Shown: positions 34,618 through 43,801 of the stretch, piece by piece
Layout: each line of letters begins with the position of its first letter
Position numbering within the stretch: the first letter of the stretch is position 1
DNA from: Streptomyces sp. AA1529
Lineage (GTDB): Bacteria > Actinomycetota > Actinomycetes > Streptomycetales > Streptomycetaceae
DNA length: 64,000 nucleotides
NCBI RefSeq assembly: GCF_000280905.1
Contig: NZ_ALAP01000092.1
Span: 1 to 64,000 of the forward strand
Direction of reading: 5' to 3'
Program-made: the position numbers and the translations under genes
The notes under the pieces: generated by a model
Seen by the model: only the letters and a program-made list of their open reading frames with translations
Databases searched by the model: none
What the model was told of the DNA's origin: nothing

Positions 34618-34646
34618 GCTTCGGAGCCGGACGCCCGGCGGATTGG
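34618..34646 (-). promoter_or_regulatory. Predicted autoregulatory SigK promoter
   Basis: Read on the minus strand: CCAATCC (34640-34646), 15 bases, CCGAAGC (34618-34624). It is identical in both boxes and spacing to the element before the molybdoenzyme gene. The leader to ATG 34513 is about 100 bases. Confidence 0.72.
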
Positions 34647-34803
34647 CCGGCGCCCGCACCGGGCGGCGGCACCGGCCCGCCCGGTGCCGCCGCAGACGTG
34701 TCGCGTGCTCCGGAGGGTATCCGTCACCGGGAGGATGCGGGGAAGCGGGCCGCAGCGGGTACCGCGCGTGGGGATCGTGGACCGGCCGAGGTGGAGGCAG
34801 AGG

Positions 34804-36360
34804 ATGGCGGAGCAGCCGGCGGACGGGCGGCGGTGCCTGGTGACGGGCGCGACCGGCTACATCGGGGGGCGGCTGGTGCCCGGGCTGCTGGACGCGGGAT
34901 ACGCGGTGCGCTGCCTGGCGCGGTCGCCGGAGAAGCTGCGCGACCATCCCTGGGCCGATCGCGTCGAGGTGGCCGGCGGCGACCTCACGGACCGCGGCTC
35001 GACCGCGGCCGCGCTGCGCGGGATCGACGTCGCCTACTACCTGGTGCACTCGCTGGGCACCGGGAGCGGCTTCGAGGAGACCGACCGGATGGCCGCCCGC
35101 CTCTTCGCCGAGGAGGCCCGGACGGCCGGGGTGCGGCGGATCGTCTACCTCGGCGGGCTGGCACCCGCGGGGGTGGACGAGCGGGAGCTCTCGCCCCATC
35201 TGCGCTCCCGCGCCGAGGTCGGCCGGATCCTGCTGGAGTCGGGCGTGCCGACGGCGGTGCTGCGTGCCGCGGTCATCATCGGCTCCGGTTCGGCCTCCTT
35301 CGAGATGCTGCGATATCTCACCGAACGGCTGCCGCTGATGGTCACCCCGAGCTGGGTGCGCACCCGGATCCAGCCCATCGCCGTACGGGACGTGCTGCGG
35401 TATCTGGTCGCTGCCGCGGCACTGCCGGCCGGTCTCAACCGCACCTTCGACATCGGCGGTCCGGACGTGCTCACCTACCGGGACATGATGCTGCGCTACG
35501 CGTCCGTGGCGGGGCTGCCCAGGAGGCTGATCCTTCCCGTCCCGGTACTCACCCCGGGCCTGTCCAGCCACTGGATCGGGCTGGTCACCCCCGTGCCGCC
35601 CGCCGTGGCACGGCCACTGGCCGAGTCGCTGCGGCACGAGGTCGTCTGCCGCGAGAACGACATCGTGCGGTACCTCCCGGGACCGCCGCAGCAGCCGCTG
35701 CCCTTCACCCGCGCGGTGGAGCTGTCGCTGCGACGGGTCCGCGACCAGGAGGTGACCACCCGCTGGTCCTCGGCCTCCGTGCCCGGCGCCCCCAGCGATC
35801 CGCTGCCCACGGACCCCGACTGGGCCGGCGGCACTCTGTACACCGACCGGCGCGCCCGCCGGGTGTCCGCCTCTCCGGACGCGCTGTGGCGGGTCGTGGA
35901 GAGCATCGGCGGGGAGAACGGCTGGTACTCCTTCGACCCGCTCTGGGCTGCGCGCGGCTGGCTGGACCGGCTGCAGGGCGGAGTGGGGCTGCGCCGCGGC
36001 CGGCGCGACCCGGGACGGCTGCGGGTCGGCGACTCGCTGGACTTCTGGCGGGTGGAGGAGGTGCGGCCGGGCGAGCTGCTGCGGCTGCGCGCCGAGATGC
36101 GGCTGCCCGGACGGGCCTGGCTGGAGATGTACGTCGACCGGACCGCGGACGGCCGTACCCGCTACCGGCAGCGCGCGCTCTTCCGCCCGCACGGCCTGGC
36201 GGGCCATCTGTACTGGTGGAGCGTCGCCCCGTTCCACACCGTGCTCTTCGAGGGCATGGCCCGCAACATCGCCCGGGCCGCCGAGCAGGGCACCGGGGAC
36301 CGGCCCGCCGGCCGGAGCACTGGACGTCGCCGCCTGCTTTCCCGCCGCCGTCGGCGGTAG
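34804..36360 (+). CDS. NAD(P)-binding SDR/DUF2867 fusion protein
   Basis: A 518-residue two-domain protein. Residues ~8-330 form an atypical SDR (NmrA/YbjT-like) with LVTGATGYIGGRLVPGLL, VAYYLVHSLG and RIVYLGGLAP. Residues ~360-500 match DUF2867, a START-like lipid-binding fold with GENGWYSFDPLW and WLEMYVDR. Such fusions are common in Streptomyces; substrate unknown. ATG 34804 has GGAGG upstream; an in-frame GTG at 34768 is an alternative. It is divergent from sigK. The C-terminus is a basic tail. Confidence 0.82.
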   Translation: MAEQPADGRRCLVTGATGYIGGRLVPGLLDAGYAVRCLARSPEKLRDHPWADRVEVAGGDLTDRGSTAAALRGIDVAYYLVHSLGTGSGFEETDRMAARLFAEEARTAGVRRIVYLGGLAPAGVDERELSPHLRSRAEVGRILLESGVPTAVLRAAVIIGSGSASFEMLRYLTERLPLMVTPSWVRTRIQPIAVRDVLRYLVAAAALPAGLNRTFDIGGPDVLTYRDMMLRYASVAGLPRRLILPVPVLTPGLSSHWIGLVTPVPPAVARPLAESLRHEVVCRENDIVRYLPGPPQQPLPFTRAVELSLRRVRDQEVTTRWSSASVPGAPSDPLPTDPDWAGGTLYTDRRARRVSASPDALWRVVESIGGENGWYSFDPLWAARGWLDRLQGGVGLRRGRRDPGRLRVGDSLDFWRVEEVRPGELLRLRAEMRLPGRAWLEMYVDRTADGRTRYRQRALFRPHGLAGHLYWWSVAPFHTVLFEGMARNIARAAEQGTGDRPAGRSTGRRRLLSRRRRR

Positions 36361-36539
36361 CTCTCTCCGGTCCGGGCGGAAACCGGGGATCGCCGGGAGC
36401 AGGTGGCGGGGCGGTGACCCGATCGGCGGCGCCCCGGTGGCGCGGCTCGCGCCGCCCTGCTGACCTGGAACAGACGGCTCACGAGCCGCGAGACGCAGAC
36501 GGCACGCCGCGCCGGGCGGCGGGGTGGAGGTCGGGGACG

Positions 36540-37229
36540 ATGCACAGCGAGGGGCCGGAGCCGGACGGCAGCGGCGCGGACGCCGCGGGCCCGCACCAGG
36601 ACTCCTTCACGAACCGCTGTGCCGTGCGCCGCGAGCAACTGGGCCTGTCCCGGGACGAGGTGGCCCGCCGTGCGGGCATGTCGGTTGCCTATCTCGACCG
36701 GCTGGAGTCCCTGAGCGACGACTTCGATCCGGCCGCCCTGATCCGCCTCGCCGCCGTCCTCGACCTCCCCTTCGACGAGCTGAAGGAGGGCCCGCGGGAA
36801 CCCGGGCCGGGCCGTCGGCCGGCCGCGGCCCGCCCGCAGCTGAGCCGGATGTCGGAGGACGAGTGCTGGCGGCGGCTCGGCACGCACGGTGTGGGCCGGG
36901 TCGGCCTGGCCGACGGGCCCGCGCCGGTGATCCTGCCGGTCAACTTCCTGGCGGACGGCCGCACCGTGGTCTACCGGACCGAGCCGGACGGGCCGGCGGC
37001 GGCTGCGGACGGGGCCGCGGTGGCCTTCGAGGTCGACCGGACCGACGAGCGCCTCAGCACCGGTTGGAGCGTCCTCCTCACCGGTACCGCCCGGCATGTC
37101 ACCGATCCCGGCACGCTCGAGGACCTCGCCTCCCGGCCGGGCGCTGCCCCGTGGGCGGGCGGGCGGCGCGAGCTGTGGGTCCGTGTGCAGCCCGGCGAGG
37201 TGACCGGGCGCCGGATCCGCACCCGCTGA
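36540..37229 (+). CDS. HTH-PNPOx fusion regulator
   Basis: A 229-residue protein with an N-terminal XRE-type helix-turn-helix (about 25-77: RREQLGLSRDEVARRAGMSVAYLDRLE). A flavin-binding PNPOx-like domain follows (about 98-229: RLGTHGVGRVGLADG, PVILPVNFL, WSVLLTGTARHV). This architecture is frequent in streptomycetes near universal stress proteins. It may sense flavin or F420 redox state and bind DNA; direct evidence is lacking. ATG 36540 with GGTGGAGG upstream. Confidence 0.85.
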   Translation: MHSEGPEPDGSGADAAGPHQDSFTNRCAVRREQLGLSRDEVARRAGMSVAYLDRLESLSDDFDPAALIRLAAVLDLPFDELKEGPREPGPGRRPAAARPQLSRMSEDECWRRLGTHGVGRVGLADGPAPVILPVNFLADGRTVVYRTEPDGPAAAADGAAVAFEVDRTDERLSTGWSVLLTGTARHVTDPGTLEDLASRPGAAPWAGGRRELWVRVQPGEVTGRRIRTR

Positions 37230-37270
37230 CCCGGTACGGTTCCGAACCCCGGATGCCGGGTCCGGCGCTC

Positions 37271-37322
37271 CGGGCGACGGGCGACGGGCGACAGGCGACA
37301 GGCGACAGGCGACAGGCGACAG
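37271..37322. repeat. Tandem 7-bp repeat array
   Basis: Seven copies of CRGGCGA-type units (three CGGGCGA, then four CAGGCGA) plus a partial copy, in the short gap between two convergent genes. A simple-sequence tract prone to slippage. Confidence 0.9.
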
Positions 37323-37375
37323 CTTCGCATGGTCGGCCGGTGCGCGGACGCGGAGCCCGCCACGCGGCCGGCGGA

Positions 37376-38278
37376 TCAGGTGTGCGGGACGACGGCGACG
37401 GGGGTGCGGGAGTGGTGCATCACCGCGTGCACCACGGATCCGACATGGGGGCCGAAGCGGGAGGTGCGCTGCCGCCGTCCGACCACCAGCAGAGCCGCGT
37501 TCTCGGCGGCCTTGACCAGCAGCGCCGCAGGCTGTTCGAGGAACGCCCGGACATCGACCTCCACGCCGGGATGCCGCTCGCACCAGGGCCGCACCTCGGC
37601 GGTGACGGCGGCGGCGCGTTCTGCCAGCAGTTCGTCCAGGGCCATGGTCGCCCGCGGCAGGGTGCGCGCCCCGTAGTAGGCGGGCGGCTCCCAGCCGTGC
37701 CGGATCTCCAGCGGTGCCGCGCGGCGCCCGGCGGCCTGGAAGGCGAAGTCCAGCACCTCGTCGCAGGGGCGGCCCAAATCCACGCCGGCCACCACCGGGC
37801 GCGCGGCACCGCGCTCCGCGTCCGCGGCGGGCGCCTCGTCCGCCTGCGGGCTTCCCGCACGGGCCCGGACGAGGACGACGGGGCACTGCGCGTGGGCGAC
37901 GGCGGGCAGCGCGACGGAGCCGACCAGATAGCCCCCCAGGGTGCTGAGTCCGCGCGATCCGATGACCAGCAGATCCGAGGTCTCCGACAGCTCGGTGAGC
38001 AGCCGGGCCGGTTCCCCGGTCGCCGACTTCGTGCTGACGGCCAGGTCCGGGAAGTCCGCCGACAGTTCGGCGATGGCCTCGTGGAGGACCTGCTCGGTGT
38101 GGCGGCGGGGCGCGTCACTCTCGTCCGGGACGACGAGCTGGTCCAGGGCGCTGTCGGCGACCTGCACGTGCACGAGCTGGAGCGGTGCGCCGCGGGCGGT
38201 CGCCTCGCGGGCCGCCCAGCGGACCGCGGCCGTGCTCTCCGGGGTTCCGTCGGTGCCCGCCGTGACGAAATGGGCCAT
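37376..38278 (-). CDS. Tandem universal stress protein (UspA x2)
   Basis: A 300-residue protein with two UspA domains. Each ends in the ATP-binding G-x2-G-x9-G-S/T motif: GSRGLSTLGGYLVGSVA in domain 1 and GRRQRTSRFGPHVGSVV in domain 2. Such tandem Usps are induced in hypoxia or stress and bind ATP. ATG 38278 was chosen; the in-frame extension upstream lacks family sequence. A GGGACC-type half-palindrome lies at 38329-38343, about 50 bases upstream. One of four Usp genes in 37-51 kb. Confidence 0.9.
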   Translation of the reverse strand: MAHFVTAGTDGTPESTAAVRWAAREATARGAPLQLVHVQVADSALDQLVVPDESDAPRRHTEQVLHEAIAELSADFPDLAVSTKSATGEPARLLTELSETSDLLVIGSRGLSTLGGYLVGSVALPAVAHAQCPVVLVRARAGSPQADEAPAADAERGAARPVVAGVDLGRPCDEVLDFAFQAAGRRAAPLEIRHGWEPPAYYGARTLPRATMALDELLAERAAAVTAEVRPWCERHPGVEVDVRAFLEQPAALLVKAAENAALLVVGRRQRTSRFGPHVGSVVHAVMHHSRTPVAVVPHT

Positions 38279-39131
38279 GTTCGCTCCCAGGCCGGAAAAC
38301 TCCATACCTCGCATACCGGACGTCTTCAGGTTCCCGCGGTCCCGCTCGACTGTCCACCGACGCCGGACGCAGCAGTCGGACTGCCGGGGATCCCTGGACG
38401 GTGCCCTCACCCCGGCCGAGGCACCACCTGACGCTCAGAGCGGAGTCGCGGCGGCGGATGTGCAGCGGCCCCGCTGGAGACAGCCCCATCGGGACCCGTG
38501 TGCGAGCGCCGACGGCGGAGATCGGCCGACGCCTTGATCACCGCGCCCCCTCTCCCGACGGCGGGGTTGGCCGGGCCGTTTGCGCAGTGCGCCGGAAGGG
38601 GCGGCACGATTGGCCCACGAGATCCAGCGCGGAGTCGAGCGGTGTGGGGGCTACACAAGCTCCGCTGCCGCGCAGCTCGCCCTGAGGGGTATGGCGCCGC
38701 CACTGGAAACACGCCGGCAAGGGACATTCAGATGGCGCTCGGCTGCGTGGTGGAAACCGTCGCGACCCGACCGGGCCCCTGCGTCTTCCGAAACGGCGGA
38801 ATTCCCGCCTCCCCCGACACTGTGATCATCCCTGTCCACGTGCCCGTTCCCGGCGGCGACGGACGCACGACGAGTCGTCACGCCACGGGAAATGGCGAAC
38901 CAGCCTCCACCTGCCGCGACGTCCGGACAGCCTGAAGACGGACAGCACCCAAGGGCCGAGAATTCCACGCCGACGCCACTGAGGAACCATCGCGACGGGC
39001 GAAGTCAAGCGCCGGACGGCCTCACCTCGGTGACACCGGCCCGGTGTCACCGCAATGGACCAGCGAGCTGGCGGAGACAGGGCGCCCGAGCCACCCTCGA
39101 TCGGAATCGAGCAGATTGCGTGGAGGGTGAC
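38279..39131. other. Long intergenic region between divergent genes
   Basis: About 850 bases with no supported gene. Only short chance frames with poor codon usage are present. It holds a weak GGGACC-type box (38329-38343) and a 25-bp palindrome (39028-39052), and base composition drops toward the protease gene. Confidence 0.6.
39028..39052. promoter_or_regulatory. 25-bp near-perfect palindrome upstream of the protease gene
   Basis: CGGTGACACCGG, one C, then CCGGTGTCACCG: a perfect 12-base inverted repeat about 80 bases before ATG 39132. It has the form of a dimer-binding operator, though a 5'-UTR hairpin is also possible. Confidence 0.55.
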
Positions 39132-40022
39132 ATGCAGCACGAGATGATTTCGGTCTCCGACGAGGAGATGACGGAGACGCTGACCTACTGGACCGATGAG
39201 CGCATGGACCAGGCACGTCCGGCGCCACTCCGCGTGGTCCCGGCCGGCGAAGTCGGGCAGTACCGAGAGGACACAACTCCGGGAGGGACGTCGGACGCCT
39301 TCGCCCCGTCAGGAGAGATGTCGACCGGTCTCAGTTCGAGCACTCCCTACAAGACCGACCCCAACACGCGCCCCTTCTGGAACTGCGGACGCATCTTCTT
39401 CACAGACCCGCAGACAGGAGAAGACTATTGGGGGTCCGCCGCTTTCACTGGGCACCCTAATGTAATTATGACCGCAGCGCATAATGTAGTCGAGAACGGA
39501 GTGTATTTCACCAAGCTATTGTTTTACCGATCCGCCTGGGGTATGGCGATCGGCACCTACGGACAGAAGATAGCGATCAAGGCGAAGTACACTCCAGGAC
39601 AATGGAACTCGTTCGGGGACGAGCGCTACGACTATGCGTTCCTGAGGGCCGCGGAGCAAAGCGGCGCCGGATGGCTCGGACTCGATTGTCGAGGCTGCAA
39701 TCTCCATGCGGATTGCACTTGCGTCGGGTATCCCCAGAATTACGGCGCCAGCGGCAAGGACATGTACGCCGTGGAGGGCTGCAGTCGCCCTGCAGGAGTG
39801 CTCATCAGAATGCTGGGAAATCCATTCAATTTCGGCGCCAGCGGCGGACCGTGGATCACCAACTTCAGCTCGACATATGCGCCGGAAAACAATATGGCCA
39901 TAGCGATCACCACCCAGATGGACCTGGGCGGCGTCCCCGCCGTGTACAGCCCGGCATTCGACTCGAACACATTCGGTCTTTTTGCGCAGTGCAGGGACTA
40001 CACCGGTGCGGATCCATTGTGA
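39132..40022 (+). CDS. Trypsin-fold serine protease, V8/glutamyl-endopeptidase-like
   Basis: A 296-residue protein with a chymotrypsin-fold triad: His in MTAAHNVV (about 119), Asp in ERYDYAFLR (about 165) and Ser in GASGGPWI (about 244). Cysteines (CRGCNLHADCTC) could form disulfides. No signal peptide is evident; the acidic N-terminus of about 70 residues looks like a propeptide or non-classical leader. ATG 39132 has GGAGGG five bases upstream. From about 39.4 to 40.0 kb codons are much richer in A/T than the neighbours, suggesting horizontal acquisition. It sits alone among universal stress genes. Confidence 0.85.
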   Translation: MQHEMISVSDEEMTETLTYWTDERMDQARPAPLRVVPAGEVGQYREDTTPGGTSDAFAPSGEMSTGLSSSTPYKTDPNTRPFWNCGRIFFTDPQTGEDYWGSAAFTGHPNVIMTAAHNVVENGVYFTKLLFYRSAWGMAIGTYGQKIAIKAKYTPGQWNSFGDERYDYAFLRAAEQSGAGWLGLDCRGCNLHADCTCVGYPQNYGASGKDMYAVEGCSRPAGVLIRMLGNPFNFGASGGPWITNFSSTYAPENNMAIAITTQMDLGGVPAVYSPAFDSNTFGLFAQCRDYTGADPL

Positions 40023-40155
40023 CTGCCTGCGCACACGCGGAGCCACGGCACGCCACCCGGCGGGCACACCGTGCGGGCGGCGGCGGCAGCGGGTTCACTC
40101 CTTATGAGGGGAGGTACACAATCGCGGATCCGGCAGGGCGGAGGCTGAGTCATCC

Positions 40156-41043
40156 ATGACGGACACCATCGCAGTGGGCTTCGACGGGTCGGCGGAGAGC
40201 CAGGCAGCGATCGACTGGGCCGCGCTGGAGGCCGAGCGGCAGGGCACGGGACTCCGCCTGGTCCATGTGTGGCGCTGGCAGCCCCACGCGTCGGCCGCCG
40301 ACCCGGACAAGGAGCACGAGTGGATCGCCCGGGTCCCGCGGGAGGCGGCGCAGCGGCTGGCCGAGCACCACCCCGGTCTGCGCGTGGAGCAGCTGAGCGT
40401 GCCGGGGGTGGCGGCGGATGTGCTGGTCGAGCTGACGGAGGACGCCCGGCTGCTCGTGCTCGGCTCCCGGGCCCTGGGCAGGGCGAGCGGCTTCCTCCTG
40501 GGCTCGGTCGGGCAGGAGGTCACCGCCCGGGCCCGGTGCCCGGTCGTGATGGTGCGCGCCTCGTTCCAGGACGAGGAGGTACGGCAGAGCCGGACACCGC
40601 GGGTGGGCCCCTCCCCGGGGCCGGTCGTGGTCGGGCTCGATCTGGTCAAACCCAGCCGGGCGATCCTGCAGTTCGCCTTCGAGGCCGCGGCGCTGCGGGG
40701 TACGGGCCTGCGCGCGGTCCACGTGTGGAAGCTGCCCGCCGTCTTCACCTACGGCCCGCGAATGATCGACCAGACCCAGCGCTCGGAGCTGGGGCGGCGG
40801 GAGCATCAGCTGCTCTCGACCGCGGTGCTTCCGTGGCGGGAGGAGTACCCGCAGGTCACGGTGGACGAGCAGGCGGCGCCGGGGAACGCGTCGCGGCATC
40901 TGATCGAGCGGGCCGACGACGCGTCGCTGCTGGTGGTCGGGCGACGGGTGCAGCGGCCCGCGCTCGGCACCCGGCTGGGCCCGGTCACCCAGGCCGCCCT
41001 GCACCATGCCACGCCGCCGGTGGCGGTGGTCCCGCATATCTGA
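40156..41043 (+). CDS. Tandem universal stress protein (UspA x2)
   Basis: A 295-residue protein with two UspA domains. ATP-loop motifs are GSRALGRASGFLLGSVG and GRRVQRPALGTRLGPVT. ATG 40156. Sequence GGFDGSAESQAAIDWAA-type start (actual GFDGSAESQ) marks domain 1, and VVGLDLVKPS marks domain 2. No GGGACC-type box is visible upstream, unlike some of the other Usp genes here. It converges on the ltrA-like gene. Confidence 0.9.
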   Translation: MTDTIAVGFDGSAESQAAIDWAALEAERQGTGLRLVHVWRWQPHASAADPDKEHEWIARVPREAAQRLAEHHPGLRVEQLSVPGVAADVLVELTEDARLLVLGSRALGRASGFLLGSVGQEVTARARCPVVMVRASFQDEEVRQSRTPRVGPSPGPVVVGLDLVKPSRAILQFAFEAAALRGTGLRAVHVWKLPAVFTYGPRMIDQTQRSELGRREHQLLSTAVLPWREEYPQVTVDEQAAPGNASRHLIERADDASLLVVGRRVQRPALGTRLGPVTQAALHHATPPVAVVPHI

Positions 41044-41203
41044 GGCTCCGCACATCCGAGAAGGCGCACTTCCGAGGGGGCGCGGGCGGGCACGCGGTGC
41101 GGCCCCGTCGGCTCCCGGCCGCCACACGGACCGGTGAACGCGCCCGCGTGGAACGGCGCCCCTGCGGCCCGGGGCGGTGGTGTCCGCCCACCCGCGCGGC
41201 GCC

Positions 41204-42409
41204 TCAGCCCCGTTCACCCACCCGCCACCGCAGGACCACCAGGTTGGCGGTGAGCGTCGCGGCGACGGCCAGCCCCATGCCCAGGACGGCGCCGCCCATG
41301 CCGAACACCGGCGGGCTGAAGCCCAGCCCCAGCACCACGAGTGCACCGGCCACCACCAGCAGGGCGTGCCCGACGGCTCCGGTCCCGGTCATCCGGTGCA
41401 GCACGCCCAGCACGAGCAGCACGATCACCACCGGTACGGCGACCGCGAGCCCCGCGGCCTGCTCGGTCAGGTGCGCGTGGTGCTGGGTCGTGTCCAGGGC
41501 GGCCTCCAGACCGCCGCCCACCGCTGCCAGCGCCGCGAAGACCACATAGTGGCCGTATCCCCACACCAGTGCGGTGCGCAGGGTGGTCAGTCGGGCGTCG
41601 CTGCCGGTGAAGTAGATCCACCACAGGGCGAAGACCAGCAGCAGCCCGCCGAGGGCGATCAGCAGCACGGTGGCGGACAGACCCTGGTCGGTGACGGCGG
41701 ACTGGACGGCGGTGAGACTGGCGAGGATGACCTCACCGAGCACGATGATGGTGAACAGGCCGTACCGTTCGGCGATGTGCCCGGGGTGCCAGGTGGTGGC
41801 CCCGCCCCGGGACTCGGCCCAGGCGGGCACGGCCAGTTCGGCCACCACCAGCAGGACGAAGCTGGCCGGTGCCCATGCGCCCGTGGCCCACAGCCGGGCG
41901 ATCCAGCCGCACTGCACCACGGCGACGCCCGCCGCGTACCGCAGGGCGCTCCGGCGCCCCGCGGGATGCCCGGCGGCGGCCCGGAGCCACTGGGCGATCA
42001 TCGCGAGGCGCATCAGGACGTAGCCGGCCACCACGATCGCGAAATCGCCGTCCTGGAACGCCTCGGGCACTCCGGCGGCCAGCACCAGGGCGCCCGCCAT
42101 CTGAAGCAGCGTCAGCAGCCGGTAGGGCACGTCGTCGGTGTCGTAGGCGGAGGCGAACCAGGTGAAGTTCATCCACGCCCACCAGATCGCGAAGAACACG
42201 GCAGCGTACCCGGCGAGCCCGGACTCCAGATGCCCCTCCGCCCAGGCGTGGTGGAGTTCGGCCGCGGCCTGGGCGACCGCCACCACGAAGGTCAGGTCGA
42301 ACAGCAGCTCCAGGGGGGTGGCCGCACGGTGCTCCTCGCCGGGATCCCGGCCGCGCATCACCCGCCGCAGGGTTCCCGTCCGCTCCCCGAGGTTCCCGCC
42401 TGCACTCAT
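41204..42409 (-). CDS. LtrA-like (low temperature requirement A) membrane protein
   Basis: A 401-residue protein with about 12 hydrophobic segments. The N-terminal signature is ATPLELLFDLTFVVAVAQ, with WWAWMNFTWFASAYDTDD and ERYGLFTIIVLGE later; these define the LtrA family. The biochemical role is unknown. ATG 42409. It lies on the same strand as the frameshifted Usp gene upstream, with about 200 bases between. Confidence 0.9.
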   Translation of the reverse strand: MSAGGNLGERTGTLRRVMRGRDPGEEHRAATPLELLFDLTFVVAVAQAAAELHHAWAEGHLESGLAGYAAVFFAIWWAWMNFTWFASAYDTDDVPYRLLTLLQMAGALVLAAGVPEAFQDGDFAIVVAGYVLMRLAMIAQWLRAAAGHPAGRRSALRYAAGVAVVQCGWIARLWATGAWAPASFVLLVVAELAVPAWAESRGGATTWHPGHIAERYGLFTIIVLGEVILASLTAVQSAVTDQGLSATVLLIALGGLLLVFALWWIYFTGSDARLTTLRTALVWGYGHYVVFAALAAVGGGLEAALDTTQHHAHLTEQAAGLAVAVPVVIVLLVLGVLHRMTGTGAVGHALLVVAGALVVLGLGFSPPVFGMGGAVLGMGLAVAATLTANLVVLRWRVGERG

Positions 42410-42605
42410 CCCGCCTCACCCGCCCGGTGCTCGTCCGCCGCCCGCGGCCGGCCGCCGCAGGGGACCACAACGGATCCAACCGGAGGAGCCGGGCCGTGGC
42501 CCCGCGACGCACCGGCCGTCCGGATCCCGTACCCGGGTCGGCCACCCCCGCGGGCGGTGGAGACGGCCGGACGGTCCGGCAACGGGGCGCGGGGCAGACG
42601 ATACG

Positions 42606-43513
42606 TCAGCCGTGGGAGACGACGGCGACGGGAACGGCGGCGTGGTGCAGGACGGCATGGGTGACCGAGCCGATGCGGGTGCCGATCCGGCCGTGCCGCG
42701 TGCGGCGGCCCACGACGATCAACGAGCCGTCCCCGGAAGCCTCCACGAGGTGGCCCGCAGGGCTGCCGATCCGGGACTCCTCGCGGACTTCCACCTCGGG
42801 GTACTTCCGGCACCACGGCCGCAGCGCCTCGGCGATCTCGGCGGCCTTCTGCCGGGCGAACTCCTCGTGCAGACCGAGGACCGCCGACATGCCGTAGACG
42901 TAGTAAGGGGCAGGTTCCAGGCGTGGACGGCCCGCAACGGGGCGGCGCGGCGGGCCGCCGCCTCGAAGGCGAAGGCGAGCACCGTGTCGTCGGGGCTGTC
43001 CGCGTCGAGGCCGAGCACGACGGGGCGGAATCCGGTCGCGGCGGAGGGGATACCGGCAAGGTCCATGGCGTGCTCGTCCGCCGCCTGCTCCCCGGCCCGC
43101 ACGAACACCACCGGCCGCTCCACCCGCGCGGCGACGGCCAGCCCCACGGAGCCGACCAGGTATCCACCGAGCCCACCGAGCCCACGGGAACCGAGCACCA
43201 GCAGTTCGGCGTCCCCGGCAGCGGCGGTCAGCACCGCGTCGGGCGCTCCCTCGTGCAGCTCGACGGCCACCTCCACCCCTGGGTGGCGCAGCCGGATGCC
43301 GTCGGCCGCCTCACGGGGGATCCGGTCGGCCCAGTCCTGGAAGGTCTCCGCGGCCGCCGCCGGGGGCGGGTACGTGAGCGGGGCCGGGGCGGGCTCGCGC
43401 ACGTGCAGGAGCCGCAGCGGCAGGCCGCGCCGTCCGGCCTCCCGGGCTGCCCACTCGGCGGCGGCACGGCTCTCGGGTGAGCCGTCGAGGCCCACGGTCA
43501 CATTGCGGGACAT
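42606..43513 (-). CDS. Tandem universal stress protein, frameshifted as assembled
   Basis: About 302 residues after repair. Domain 1 starts at ATG 43513 and ends with GSRGLGGLGGYLVGSVG. Domain 2 begins in the same frame (PVVLGLDADSPDD) through HAWNLP, then loses sense. The expected continuation (YYVYGMSAVLGLHEEF ... GRRTRHGRIGTRIGSVT, VAVVSHG) is in another frame ending at 42606. One base is missing from the GGGG run at 42907-42910; five would restore NLPPYYVYG. Upstream (43578-43592) is a GGGACC-TGT-GGCCCC box. Either an assembly error or a truncated Usp. Confidence 0.85.
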
Positions 43514-43577
43514 GCTGGCGTCCCCCTCTCGTTCCGGGTGCTGCTGCGAGCATCGGCACCGGGCGGGGCGCCGGACA

Positions 43578-43592
43578 GGGGCCACAGGTCCC
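43578..43592 (-). promoter_or_regulatory. DevR/OsdR-like box before a Usp gene
   Basis: On the minus strand GGGACCTGTGGCCCC, a near-palindrome 65 bases upstream of the Usp ATG. It matches GGGAC-N4-GTCCC of the DosR box at nine of ten arm positions. Confidence 0.45.
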
Positions 43593-43785
43593 GGGGCGGG
43601 TCCCATCGGCCCCGCGGAACGGGCCTCTCGGGCCCGGAGCGGCGGGAGCGCGGACGCGGGCCGCGAGCATCCCCGCGGGAGAACGCTGTGGCGCGCGAAT
43701 CCATGGTCAGTCGATAACAGGATGAAGGTGTCCGGATAACGGTCACGTCACGCGCCCAGGCAATTTGATTAGTTACTCGCCGTTA

Positions 43786-43801
43786 TGTGATTTACATCAC
43801 G
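43786..43801. promoter_or_regulatory. Crp-type palindrome
   Basis: TGTGATTTACATCACG contains GTGAT-N4-ATCAC, matching the TGTGA-N6-TCACA binding pattern of Crp proteins. It lies about 230 bases upstream of the symporter start. Confidence 0.55.

Noticed and set aside
38400..38940. Several short + strand frames in the 850-base gap
   Set aside because: No ribosome binding sites, no family sequence and poor third-position bias.
39132..40022. Insertion sequence or prophage origin of the protease gene
   Set aside because: No transposase, integrase, terminal inverted repeats or target duplication are visible around it; only its composition is atypical.
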